A stretch of 47,024 nucleotides of DNA from JBAZYZ01 sp041659085 (GTDB lineage Bacteria > Patescibacteriota > Minisyncoccia > Phycocordibacterales > VMEP01), in contig JBAZYZ010000003.1 in assembly GCA_041659085.1 (NCBI GenBank), positions 1 through 47,024 on the forward strand, given 5' to 3'. The notes under the pieces were generated by a model. That model was not told the DNA's origin, made no database searches, and worked only from the letters and a program-made list of their open reading frames with translations. Positions 15,501 to 23,260 of this stretch are shown here, one piece after another. How positions within the stretch are numbered: position 1 is the stretch's first letter; the number at the start of each line of letters is the position of its first letter. The position numbers and the translations under genes were made by a program.

Positions 15501-17048
15501 TTGGCGTCTGAAACGCATATGAGCTTAAAAATAATACTGGCGCTCCTTGGAGTGTCGGGGGTGGCCGGAATAGCAATCGGCTACTTTCTGCGCTGGCTGG
15601 TAACGCTGGGCAAAAAAGGTTCAATCGAACTGGAGGTCAAGCAAATGCTTCTCCAGGCCAAGGAAGAGGCCACAAAAATCACCGACGAGGCGAACAAAAA
15701 AGCCGATATTAGGCTCGCGGAACTTAGGGAGGAGGAGAAGAAGAAGGAAACGGAATACAAAAAGACGGAAGAACGCCTCATTAAAAAGGAGAGCTTTTTG
15801 GATGAGCGCCATCGTGAACTCGATAAAGAGTCTGAAAACGTAAAGTCAAAGATAGACGAAGTCAAACAAATAAAGGAGCGGCTTGAAGCGACGGAAAAAG
15901 AAAAAGAAGCGGAGTTAAAAAGAATTTCCGGACTTACGGTTGAAGCCGCCAAAGAAGAGATCATATCCGACGTTAAGCGACGCTATGAAGAAGACCTTAT
16001 GGTGCGGATGCAAAAGATAGAAATGGCGAGCGCCGAAAAGTTGGACAGGAAGGCCAAAGACATACTCGCCACATCCATCCAACGCCTGGCTTCTTCCACG
16101 GCGGCGGAAGTTATGACAACTTCTGTCTCATTACCAAACGAAGAAATCAAAGGAAAGATTATAGGTAAAGAAGGCCGCAACATAAGAGCTTTTGAGCGGG
16201 CTGCCGGCGTTGAACTCATAGTTGACGACACCCCGGGCTCCATAATCATTTCTTCATTTGATCCGGTGCGAAGGCAAGTTGCCCGCGTGGCGCTGGAAAA
16301 TCTGATTTTGGACGGACGCATCCAGCCGGTAAAAATAGAAGAGATGCTCGAGAAAGCCAAGACCGAGGTAAACAAAATAATCAAAGAAAAGGGGGAGCAG
16401 GCTGTTTACGAATGCGGGATATTCAATTTGGACCCGAGAATCATTTCAATCTTGGGACGTCTTTATTTCCGCACAAGCTATGGGCAAAACGTTCTCCAAC
16501 ACTCGCTTGAAATGGCGCATATATCGGCGATGCTTGCCGAGGAACTGGGCGGCGATGTCATGATAGCCAAAGCCGGGGCTCTTCTTCACGACCTGGGCAA
16601 AGCTGTTGACCACGAGGTCCAGGGCACCCACGTTGAAATAGGCAGGAGGATACTGCAGAAATTCGGCGCCGACCAGAGAATCATCCAGGCAATGCAGTCT
16701 CATCATGAAGAATATCCGTATGAAACGCTCGAATCAATCATAGTGCAGACAGCCGACGCCATTTCTGGAGGAAGACCGGGCGCTAGGCGCGATACAGTAG
16801 AAAATTATCTTAAGAGGCTCGGTGATCTTGAAGCTATCTCCAATTCGTTTGAGGGGGTGGAGAAAACTTACGCTCTCCAGGCCGGACGCGAGGTTCGTGT
16901 CTTTGTTTATCCGGAAAAAGTTACGGACATACAAGCCAAAGAAATGGCGCGTGAAATTGCTCTCAGGGTCGAAAAGGAGCTCAAATACCCGGGCGAAATC
17001 AAGATTGCGGTTATAAGAGAGTCCAGAAACATAGAGTACGCCCGTTAA
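15501..17048 (+). CDS. rny: Ribonuclease Y
   Basis: RNase Y is a membrane-anchored endoribonuclease that starts mRNA decay. It has an N-terminal membrane helix (about 8-30), a long coiled coil (about 35-200), a KH domain (GKIIGKEGRNIRAFE near 220) and an HD domain with HSLEMAH and ALLHDLGKAVDHE. Length (515) is typical. AGGGGG at 15485-15491 fits a TTG start at 15501; an ATG at 15519 (MSLKI) is the alternative but is too far from the SD. It is one of the few core genes here with an SD motif. Confidence 0.95.
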   Translation: MASETHMSLKIILALLGVSGVAGIAIGYFLRWLVTLGKKGSIELEVKQMLLQAKEEATKITDEANKKADIRLAELREEEKKKETEYKKTEERLIKKESFLDERHRELDKESENVKSKIDEVKQIKERLEATEKEKEAELKRISGLTVEAAKEEIISDVKRRYEEDLMVRMQKIEMASAEKLDRKAKDILATSIQRLASSTAAEVMTTSVSLPNEEIKGKIIGKEGRNIRAFERAAGVELIVDDTPGSIIISSFDPVRRQVARVALENLILDGRIQPVKIEEMLEKAKTEVNKIIKEKGEQAVYECGIFNLDPRIISILGRLYFRTSYGQNVLQHSLEMAHISAMLAEELGGDVMIAKAGALLHDLGKAVDHEVQGTHVEIGRRILQKFGADQRIIQAMQSHHEEYPYETLESIIVQTADAISGGRPGARRDTVENYLKRLGDLEAISNSFEGVEKTYALQAGREVRVFVYPEKVTDIQAKEMAREIALRVEKELKYPGEIKIAVIRESRNIEYAR

Positions 17049-17084
17049 ATTAGCAATAAACGAGCGACAATTCACAGTGACCAA

Positions 17085-17117
17085 GCAAAAAACCGTTACA
17101 AGATAACGGTTTTTTGC
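17085..17117 (+). terminator. Terminator of rny
   Basis: Perfect 14-bp stem GCAAAAAACCGTTA/TAACGGTTTTTTGC. Confidence 0.85.
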
Positions 17118-17204
17118 TTCTAATTTCAGCGCATTAAAATCTCGCGCCACGCCTTGTTTTGACGGTTAATTGCAGGTTGTTAATTGTCTGCCACAATGTA
17201 ACCA

Positions 17205-17232
17205 TTGCGTAAAATACGGCTTACTATATAAT
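17205..17232 (+). promoter_or_regulatory. Promoter of the HU gene
   Basis: TTGCGT at 17205-17210, a 16-nt spacer and TATAAT at 17227-17232. It leaves an AT-rich leader of about 60 nt without an SD. Confidence 0.6.
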
Positions 17233-17298
17233 CTATTCAGGACTTTTAAGTAAGTTAAGAATGGTCGAGAATTTAATAAATTTAATTTTTTAAAAAAT

Positions 17299-17571
17299 AT
17301 GAATAAAGCAGGTCTAGCAGATGTTGTTCACGGCATTGTAGGAGGCACCAAGGTGCAGTCCGAACAGGTCGTTGACTCAATCATTGATACAATTGCAAGT
17401 ACGCTAAAGAAAGGAGACGAGGTTTCCATAGCGGGACTCGGAATCTTCTCGGTAAAGAGACGCGCTGCCCGTACAGCACGCAATCCTCGCACTGGAGAAG
17501 CAGTTCAGGTCAAAGCCATGAATGTGCCGAAATTCCGCGCAGCCAAGGCGTTGAAGGATGCAGTGAAGTAA
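17299..17571 (+). CDS. hup: DNA-binding protein HU
   Basis: HU is the histone-like dimer that bends and compacts DNA. The 90-residue protein has the family layout: N-terminal helices, KKGDEVSIAGLGIFSV, the DNA-binding arm with RTARNPRTGEAVQV, and the C-terminal PKFRAAKALKDAV helix. Only one HU/IHF-type gene is present in the window. It has its own promoter and a very long terminator hairpin, so it is a single-gene transcript. Confidence 0.95.
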   Translation: MNKAGLADVVHGIVGGTKVQSEQVVDSIIDTIASTLKKGDEVSIAGLGIFSVKRRAARTARNPRTGEAVQVKAMNVPKFRAAKALKDAVK

Positions 17572-17584
17572 TTTTTCTCTCGAG

Positions 17585-17627
17585 AGAAATCAAAAAACTC
17601 CGCATATTGCGGAGTTTTTTGATTTCT
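17585..17627 (+). terminator. Terminator of hup with a perfect 20-bp stem
   Basis: The arms 17585-17604 and 17608-17627 are perfectly complementary, with a 3-base loop and an internal T6 run. Confidence 0.85.
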
Positions 17628-17912
17628 GTACGGGGTGGAAATCGGTCACGACTCTTCTGCTCCGACGATTCTCCACGCGATTGAAGCAGTCCAATCGCTC
17701 ATCCCGCACAACTTTTCGCTTCGCTCAAATTTGTGCGGGATGGGAATCGGGGTCAAGTTTCTAAGCTCGCAAGCTCGCTAAGAACTTCCTCCCCGGACTC
17801 GCCGACAAGCACTCGTTTCACTCGTCTTGTATACCTGCTCCGTCTTTCGATTCTCCCATCCCGCTACAAAATATAGTCAGTAAATATTTACACATTCACT
17901 TCGTTATTTTTG
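17628..17912. repeat. Non-coding stretch with alternating tRNA-Gly 3'-end fragments
   Basis: No gene is seen here. Pieces matching the 3' end of the adjacent tRNA-Gly occur in both orientations: ATCCCGCACAA near 17701-17711, GTGCGGGATGGGA near 17733-17745, and a 19-nt exact match to the tRNA 3' end at 17846-17864 on the plus strand. Short reiterations such as AAGCTCGC twice near 17763-17776 also occur. Confidence 0.6.
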
Positions 17913-17983
17913 TGCGGGATGGGAGAATCGAACTCCCGACACCAGTTTGGAAAACTGGAGTTATACCATTTAACTAATCCCGC
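17913..17983 (-). tRNA. tRNA-Gly (anticodon UCC)
   Basis: Read on the minus strand: 7-bp acceptor GCGGGAT/ATCCCGC, D-arm with TGGTATAA, anticodon stem CCAGT/ACTGG with loop TTTCCAA giving UCC, T-arm GGGAG-TTCGATT-CTCCC, discriminator A. CCA is not encoded (CA follows the discriminator). Confidence 0.95.
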
Positions 17984-18052
17984 CTATAATTAGCGCCAAC
18001 AATACTTAATTTACAGTTAACCGAGCAATAAGGCAAATGGCGGTCTCTGTTA

Positions 18053-18058
18053 TATAAT
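18053..18058 (+). promoter_or_regulatory. -10 element of the trypsin-like protease gene
   Basis: TATAAT 9 nt before the ATG at 18068. Confidence 0.55.
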
Positions 18059-18067
18059 CAATCAACC

Positions 18068-19231
18068 ATGCACGCGCTTCTTGTAAAAATCGCTTTGATC
18101 ATCACGGGCGCTATCGCCCTCTTCTTCCCTGTTGGCAACAATGTCGCAAACAAAAAAATTGAAACAAACACCCCGCAAACACCGTCCCAGGTCGTTGAAG
18201 TAAAAAACCAAGATAAAGAAGCAGCCACTACAACGCAAAAAATAATAACACCGGTGAAAGCGACGACCTCTGTAGTAAAAATAACGGTTGAACAGCCAAA
18301 AAAACTTGCCGTGGAAACAATTCCCATGCCGGCTACCAAATCGCCGGGGCTAAAAACCCTTATACCGCTTGAGGTTCTGAATGAACAGGTCCGCGCCGCG
18401 ACCGTTAATATCTTTTGCACCACCAAAACCGGCGGCGATTTCAAACCCATAAGCGGAAGTGGCGTAATTATAAGCAGAAGCGGCGTAATTCTGACAAACG
18501 CCCATGTGGCTCAATACCTTTTGCTTAAAGACTACTACACCAAAGGTTTCATGAATTGCATTGCAAGAACCGGCAGTCCGGCTATGCCCAGCTACCGTAT
18601 AGAACTTCTCTACATGCCGGAAAGTTGGCTTGCCCAAAATGCCAAAATGATAAAACAGGAAAGCCCGGAAGGTACGGGTGAGGATGACTATGCCCTACTC
18701 TTAATAACCGGCGGGGTAGCAAACACATTCATCCCCTCTTCTTTTCCTTTTGTGGATATAGATACGGACCAAAAACACGTAACAGGCGACGTTCCCGTAC
18801 TCCTTTCCGGCTATCCGGCCAATTTCCTTGGTGGTATAGAGACCGAACGCGATTTATGGATTACAACAAGCCCCGCATATCTTACAAAACTCTACTATTT
18901 TAATGAAAAAGGAAATGTGGATGCTTTCTCGCTTGGGGCTAATATCCTTGCCCAGAAAGGCGTTTCAGGCGGAGCAGCGGTCAATCAATGGTCCGGACTC
19001 ATCCAAGGCCTTCTAACAACCATAACCGGCGGAAATACTACAGGGGCCCGCGATCTTTCGGCTATTTCCACCGCCCATATCGCCCGCAGTTTCAAAAACA
19101 ATACAGGAATAAGCCTGGAAGAATTCGTAGGCGGAGACACCGAAGCGTCACTAAAAGATTTCACACAAAAAAATCTGCCCGGTTTAATAAAAACTTTGAT
19201 AGACGCGCTTGACAGCGAGAAGGCGAATTAA
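18068..19231 (+). CDS. Trypsin-like serine peptidase (membrane-anchored or secreted)
   Basis: This 387-residue protein starts with a hydrophobic signal or anchor (about 5-22), then a Thr/Lys-rich linker (25-95). The peptidase domain shows GSGVIIS followed by TNAHV (H146), GEDDYALL (D206 or D207), and KGVSGGA (S300), the His-Asp-Ser order of chymotrypsin-fold enzymes. The Ser motif is GVSGGA, not the usual GNSGGP. No PDZ domain follows, unlike DegP/HtrA. It probably acts outside the membrane; its substrate is unknown. TATAAT lies 9 nt before the ATG. Confidence 0.8.
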   Translation: MHALLVKIALIITGAIALFFPVGNNVANKKIETNTPQTPSQVVEVKNQDKEAATTTQKIITPVKATTSVVKITVEQPKKLAVETIPMPATKSPGLKTLIPLEVLNEQVRAATVNIFCTTKTGGDFKPISGSGVIISRSGVILTNAHVAQYLLLKDYYTKGFMNCIARTGSPAMPSYRIELLYMPESWLAQNAKMIKQESPEGTGEDDYALLLITGGVANTFIPSSFPFVDIDTDQKHVTGDVPVLLSGYPANFLGGIETERDLWITTSPAYLTKLYYFNEKGNVDAFSLGANILAQKGVSGGAAVNQWSGLIQGLLTTITGGNTTGARDLSAISTAHIARSFKNNTGISLEEFVGGDTEASLKDFTQKNLPGLIKTLIDALDSEKAN

Positions 19232-19239
19232 CCACATTG

Positions 19240-19310
19240 TCGGGGTGCAGGGAATTGAACCCTGTCTACGCGCTCCCAAAGCGCGTGTACTACCGGTATA
19301 CTACACCCCG
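19240..19310 (-). tRNA. tRNA-Pro (anticodon UGG)
   Basis: Minus strand: acceptor CGGGGTG/CACCCCG, anticodon stem CGCGC/GCGCG with loop TTTGGGA giving UGG, T-arm CAGGG-TTCAATT-CCCTG, discriminator A, no encoded CCA. Confidence 0.95.
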
Positions 19311-19410
19311 TCATTTCTCAATACGGCTTATATTAGCACGGTTTTTGGGATATTCCACTGAAACAAAAACCCCATTTAAATTCAAAGTGAGACTTTGGAT
19401 TTTTTTAACC

Positions 19411-19803
19411 TTAAATCACAACGTTTTCTGTCATCCGTATGCGCGCTTTTTTACCATTAACATCCAGGAGTACGCCAGCAACATCAAGTTGCCATTCTGC
19501 TCCAGTTAAGTTATTTTCCAAAAGAAAACTTTGAATCGTCCTAGCCAGCCGTTTAAGTTTTTTGGGGTGCACATTCTCTTCTGGTGAATAAGCGTCAAGA
19601 CTATCCCCTCTTGATGTTTCCCGTGAAACTGTCTTAACTTCTATGAAATGAGTTACTCTTTCTTTTTGAGAGATGACGTCAATTTCTCCCCATTTCTTGC
19701 GATAATTCATGGTTATAATCCTATGACCGTGCTTCTCAAGGTTCCGCGCCACGATTAATTCACCCACTCTACCAACATTTTCTTCTGAATTATTCAATTT
19801 CAT
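19411..19803 (-). CDS. yraN: YraN-family protein (UPF0102), nuclease-like
   Basis: A 130-residue protein of the UPF0102/YraN family, which has a restriction-endonuclease-like fold. The family core is visible: GRVGELIVARNLEKHG, then WGEIDVIS and FIEVKTVS, giving the E/D-E-K set typical of this fold. The cellular role is poorly known; a link to DNA processing is inference. A parS-like site (19615-19630) lies inside the gene, and the perfect parS palindrome begins 13 bp upstream of the start and overlaps its possible CATAGT -10 element. Confidence 0.9.
   Translation of the reverse strand: MKLNNSEENVGRVGELIVARNLEKHGHRIITMNYRKKWGEIDVISQKERVTHFIEVKTVSRETSRGDSLDAYSPEENVHPKKLKRLARTIQSFLLENNLTGAEWQLDVAGVLLDVNGKKARIRMTENVVI
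19615..19630. other. Degenerate parS-like site inside yraN
   Basis: TGTTTCCCGTGAAACT matches TGTTTCACGTGAAACA at 14 of 16 positions. Confidence 0.5.
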
Positions 19804-19815
19804 TAGTTTAGTTCA

Positions 19816-19837
19816 CTATGTTTCACGTGAAACATAG
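19816..19837. other. parS: parS centromere site (perfect ParB-binding sequence)
   Basis: The core TGTTTCACGTGAAACA (19819-19834) is identical to the conserved bacterial parS consensus, and the palindrome extends perfectly to 22 bp. ParB loads here and spreads to organise chromosome segregation. parA and parB are not in this window. Confidence 0.88.
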
Positions 19838-20085
19838 ATGGATATAACTTCTAGTGTTTCATAAGAAACAATCCTAGGAAACCCTTGTCTTGCAACGCGC
19901 TGTGTAGTCCTAGCCCCCTTAGTACCTGATAATGACCGATAGTCCTTAATATGTCTTTTATACACATGTTCACATAGTTATCCCCAGGTTTTGCCTAAAA
20001 ACCCTTTTTTCTTCGTTTTACCACAAAACAATTAGTAATTTTGTGAAGAGCCATAATGGACAACCACGTCTTTTAGCTATTTTGG
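19838..20085. other. Non-coding stretch between parS and the tRNA-Gly(GCC) gene
   Basis: No gene seen. It holds a second parS-like site (19855-19870, TGTTTCATAAGAAACA) and two DnaA-box-like 9-mers, TTATACACA at 19958-19966 and TTATCCCCA at 19978-19986, followed by AT-rich DNA. Confidence 0.5.
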
Positions 20086-20156
20086 TGCGGGTAGGGAGAA
20101 TCGAACTCCCGTCTCATCCTTGGCAAGGACGTGTTCTACCACTAAACCATACCCGC
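20086..20156 (-). tRNA. tRNA-Gly (anticodon GCC)
   Basis: Minus strand: acceptor GCGGGTA/TACCCGC, anticodon stem CGTCC/GGATG with loop TTGCCAA giving GCC, T-arm GGGAG-TTCGATT-CTCCC, discriminator A, no encoded CCA. Confidence 0.95.
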
Positions 20157-20291
20157 ATTAACAAAAACATTATACTTTAAAATTGAGGATTTCAAAACTT
20201 GTGGTCAGGGATATTTTGCTCGCCGCCGCTTACAAAATTCCACGACCCTGCCTCGTCCGTTTTTCCTATTGGAAAAACATGGCCCCGGCTC

Positions 20292-20341
20292 GCACATGTA
20301 CTAAAAAATCCAAAGCAGTTTGGATTTTTTAGTACATGTGC
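20292..20341 (-). terminator. Perfect 23-bp hairpin at the 3' end of tRNA-Arg
   Basis: Arms 20292-20314 and 20319-20341 are perfectly complementary around GCAG and contain a T6 run. The hairpin overlaps the last bases of the tRNA gene and probably terminates its transcript. Confidence 0.75.
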
Positions 20342-20410
20342 GCTCGGAGGGACTCGAACCCCCAATAACAGGTTCGAAGCCTGTCGTGATATCCATTTCA
20401 CTACGAGCGC
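20339..20410 (-). tRNA. tRNA-Arg (anticodon UCG)
   Basis: Minus strand: acceptor GCGCTCG/CGAGCGC, anticodon stem ACAGG/CCTGT with loop CTTCGAA giving UCG, T-arm GGGGG-TTCGAGT-CCCTC with one wobble-type mismatch, discriminator A, no encoded CCA. Confidence 0.94.
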
Positions 20411-20482
20411 GCAAAAATCACACGCAATACCAAAATACTATCCCATATTAGGAAAATACGAAAGGGAGTAGTAAAATAACCA

Positions 20483-20488
20483 TATAAA
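20483..20488 (+). promoter_or_regulatory. -10 element of cca
   Basis: TATAAA 8 nt before the ATG at 20497. Confidence 0.45.
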
Positions 20489-20496
20489 GTAAAGCG

Positions 20497-21969
20497 ATGA
20501 AACATTTATTCAAAATACCGAAATCTGTTTCACATGTAACCGAGACCTTGGAAAAAGCGGGTTTTGAGGCCTATGTGGTAGGCGGCTGTGTGCGCGATCT
20601 AATCAACGGCAAAAAACCCCGGGACTGGGATGCAACAACCGATGCCAGACCGGAACAAATCATTGCCTTATTCGCAAACACATTCTACGAAAACGAGTAC
20701 GGCACCGTAGGAGTAGTGAACGAAGAGGAGCCCGATGAAACACTAAAGATAGTGGAGGTAACACCATACCGCACGGAAGCAGCGTACAGCGATTTCCGCC
20801 GGCCGGATAAAGTAGTTTTCAGCAACAATATCGGGGACGATTTGTCCCGGCGCGACTTCACCATAAACTCAATCGCCTACAACATATCTAAAGGACAAAT
20901 AGTTGACCCATATAATGGACAAGACGATATAAAGGACAGGGTAGTGCGCACAGTAGGGGAACCGGAAGACAGATTTGGGGAGGATGCTCTGAGAATGCTC
21001 CGGGCAATCCGCTTTTCCACCGAACTGGGTTTCACAATTGAGCCAAGAACGGAAAAAGCCATACAAAACAACGCTTTTTTGCTTGAAAAAATATCCAAGG
21101 AGCGTATCCGCGATGAGTTTGTGAAAATTATTATGTCGGATAAGCCTATGTACGGAATTGCTCTTGCCAACAAACTTGGAGTCCTTAAATATGTTTCACC
21201 TGAAACAGAGACTGGGTTACATGTGAAACAAAATGGCGACCATGTTTATGACGTTTGGGAACATAATTTAAGGGCAGTTCAACATTCGGCTGATAATAAA
21301 TGGCCATTACACGTAAGACTTGCTGCTTTGTTTCACGATGTTTCTAAACCAGAAACAAGGCGTTGGTCGGAGGAGAAAAAGGACTTTACCTTCTACGGCC
21401 ACGATGTGGTTGGCGGACGAGTAGCTAAAAAAATAATGGAACGATTAAAGTTTCCCGTGAAACTGACTGAGACCGTATCAAAGCTGGTGCGATATCATCT
21501 GTTTTTCTCTGATATCGACAAGATTACACTATCGGCCGTAAGAAGAATCGTAAAAAACGTCGGTCCGGAAAACGTCTGGGACCTAATGAAAGTCCGCGCC
21601 TGCGACCGTATCGGCATGGGCCGACCAAAGGAAAAACCGTACAGGCTAAGGAAATACGAGTCAATGATAGAAGAAGCTACGCGAGCGCCCGTATCTGTAG
21701 GGATGCTAAAGACTGACGGGCAGAAAATAATGGAAGTTACACATGAAACGCCTGGTCCGCGCCTCGGCTGGATGTTACACGCGCTTTTGGAAGAGGTCTT
21801 GGACAACCCAGAACTTAATACTGTGGAATATTTAAACAAAAGGACATTGGAGCTTTCAAAAATGTCCGATATAGAATTAAAGAAACTGGGGGAAGAGGGG
21901 AGGGAGAAAAAAGAACAGGAGGAGGAAAAGGAGGTGGGGGAGATAAGAAAGAGGCATTGGGTAAAATAG
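20497..21969 (+). CDS. cca: CCA-adding tRNA nucleotidyltransferase / poly(A) polymerase family with HD domain
   Basis: This class II nucleotidyltransferase should add CCA to tRNA 3' ends, needed here because none of the four tRNA genes encodes CCA. The catalytic domain shows YVVGGCVRDL, the metal pair as RDWDATTDA, and RRDFTINSIAY; RFGEDALRMLRAIRF follows. An HD domain with LAALFHDVSKP lies near 280-290. Length is 490. A poly(A) polymerase role cannot be excluded. Several parS-like sites lie inside the gene. It ends in an acidic stretch and then VGEIRKRHWVK, identical to the end of the next, unrelated protein. Confidence 0.9.
   Translation: MKHLFKIPKSVSHVTETLEKAGFEAYVVGGCVRDLINGKKPRDWDATTDARPEQIIALFANTFYENEYGTVGVVNEEEPDETLKIVEVTPYRTEAAYSDFRRPDKVVFSNNIGDDLSRRDFTINSIAYNISKGQIVDPYNGQDDIKDRVVRTVGEPEDRFGEDALRMLRAIRFSTELGFTIEPRTEKAIQNNAFLLEKISKERIRDEFVKIIMSDKPMYGIALANKLGVLKYVSPETETGLHVKQNGDHVYDVWEHNLRAVQHSADNKWPLHVRLAALFHDVSKPETRRWSEEKKDFTFYGHDVVGGRVAKKIMERLKFPVKLTETVSKLVRYHLFFSDIDKITLSAVRRIVKNVGPENVWDLMKVRACDRIGMGRPKEKPYRLRKYESMIEEATRAPVSVGMLKTDGQKIMEVTHETPGPRLGWMLHALLEEVLDNPELNTVEYLNKRTLELSKMSDIELKKLGEEGREKKEQEEEKEVGEIRKRHWVK
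20526..20541. other. Degenerate parS-like site inside cca
   Basis: TGTTTCACATGTAACC, 13 of 16 positions match the parS core. Confidence 0.35.
21192..21207. other. parS: Near-perfect parS site inside cca
   Basis: TGTTTCACCTGAAACA matches 15 of 16 positions of the parS core. A further weaker site, GGTTACATGTGAAACA (13/16), follows at 21215-21230. Confidence 0.65.
21449..21464. other. Degenerate parS-like site inside cca
   Basis: AGTTTCCCGTGAAACT keeps perfect arms and 13 of 16 consensus positions. A 12/16 match lies at 21735-21750. Confidence 0.4.
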
Positions 21970-21976
21970 ATTCGCC

Positions 21977-23260
21977 ATGAACAAAAGAAATATTATTTCC
22001 TGGCTCGTGTATGATTTGGGAAATTCTTTTTTTGTAACCGCTATCAGTGGTTTATTTCTTGCTCAATGGCTTATTCTGGACAATAAATTAGACGATATTT
22101 GGTACGGGGCCGGATTTTCAATAGCTACAATCCTTGTTCTTGCTTCTTCACCTTTTTGGGGCACATGGTCAGATAAAATCGGAAAGCGCATGCCATTCCT
22201 GGTATGGACATCGTTAGCGTTGTTTATTTTTAACGGGCTTATCGCGGTTGTTGCTGTTTCAAGTCTGCCTCAACTAGAGAGGGCTTTCATTGTTTTGGGA
22301 CTTTTTATAATTGTTCAATATTTATATCAGATGAGTTTAATTTTTTATAACTCATTACTAAAAGAAATCTCAACAGAAAAAAACCGAGGGAAAGTATCCG
22401 GTCTTGGTGAAGGATTCAACAGTATAGGTTGGCTTTTAGGTTCAGTGATGTTGCTTCCTTTTGCCAATGGCGCGATAACACTTATCGGGCAACCCGGACG
22501 ACCGCAAGTTTTTATTCCGGCATTTATCATCTCTACACTGCTGATGTTGCCAATGCTGTTTTTGTTCAAAGAACAACCGCACTCTCAAGAAAACGGCAGT
22601 ATACAAAAAGAAACACTCGGCAAGAAAACAATAGCGGGAATAAAACAATTATTTCGTGAAAATAAAAATGTCGGTATTTTCCTGGTGGCTTTTGGCTTAA
22701 CAGCAGATATAGTCATAACTTTGACGTTATACTTTGCAATCGTTATGGACGCTTTGTATCACGCCGACGACAATACAAAGACACTCGCCTTCGTCGTAAA
22801 TCTTATTTGCGCAATTGTCTTCGGTTATATACTCGGCAAACTTGGCGATAGGTATGGGCACAAACTCATGTTGTTTGTTTCGTGTATTTTTATAATTATC
22901 GGATCGTCTATTTTCTTTCTCTCTTCCTCTTTATTGGCTTTATATGCCGTAATGGTTATAGCGGGAATCGGCGGAGGCGGATATTTTGTCCTTTCAAGAT
23001 CTTTGATGATAAAAATATCACCGCAAAATCAACTTGGGGAATATTTCGGTTTGTACTCTGCGTTCAGCAGAACCGCTTCAATAATTGCTCCACTTATTTG
23101 GGGAGGAATAACTTTATCACTTAGGGATTATGCGGTTTTGAAATATCAAGTTGCCGGAATGGTTATGGTTGGTCTTTTGGTGATCGGAACTCTTCTTTTG
23201 CTAAGAGTGGAGGAGGGAGAAGAAGTGGGGGAGATTCGCAAACGCCATTGGGTGAAATGA
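21977..23260 (+). CDS. MFS transporter, UMF1/Atg22-like
   Basis: A 427-residue membrane protein with about 12 predicted helices. The start NIISWLVYDLGNSFFVTAI and the motif GKVSGLGEGFNSIGWLLGS resemble the UMF1/Atg22-like branch of the major facilitator superfamily; WSDKIGKRMPFL between helices 2 and 3 is the MFS loop motif. The substrate is unknown. It starts 7 bp after the cca stop, so the two are probably co-transcribed. The last 12 residues, EVGEIRKRHWVK, equal those of Cca although five codons differ synonymously. Its stop abuts the stop of the opposite-strand xth. Confidence 0.85.
   Translation: MNKRNIISWLVYDLGNSFFVTAISGLFLAQWLILDNKLDDIWYGAGFSIATILVLASSPFWGTWSDKIGKRMPFLVWTSLALFIFNGLIAVVAVSSLPQLERAFIVLGLFIIVQYLYQMSLIFYNSLLKEISTEKNRGKVSGLGEGFNSIGWLLGSVMLLPFANGAITLIGQPGRPQVFIPAFIISTLLMLPMLFLFKEQPHSQENGSIQKETLGKKTIAGIKQLFRENKNVGIFLVAFGLTADIVITLTLYFAIVMDALYHADDNTKTLAFVVNLICAIVFGYILGKLGDRYGHKLMLFVSCIFIIIGSSIFFLSSSLLALYAVMVIAGIGGGGYFVLSRSLMIKISPQNQLGEYFGLYSAFSRTASIIAPLIWGGITLSLRDYAVLKYQVAGMVMVGLLVIGTLLLLRVEEGEEVGEIRKRHWVK

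Noticed and set aside
19237..19509. Plus-strand frame of 90 codons over tRNA-Pro and the yraN 3' end
   Set aside because: It runs through a tRNA gene and antisense to a conserved protein.
20199..20471. Overlapping frames on both strands across the tRNA-Arg gene
   Set aside because: They arise from palindromic hairpin DNA and a tRNA gene; no coding signal.
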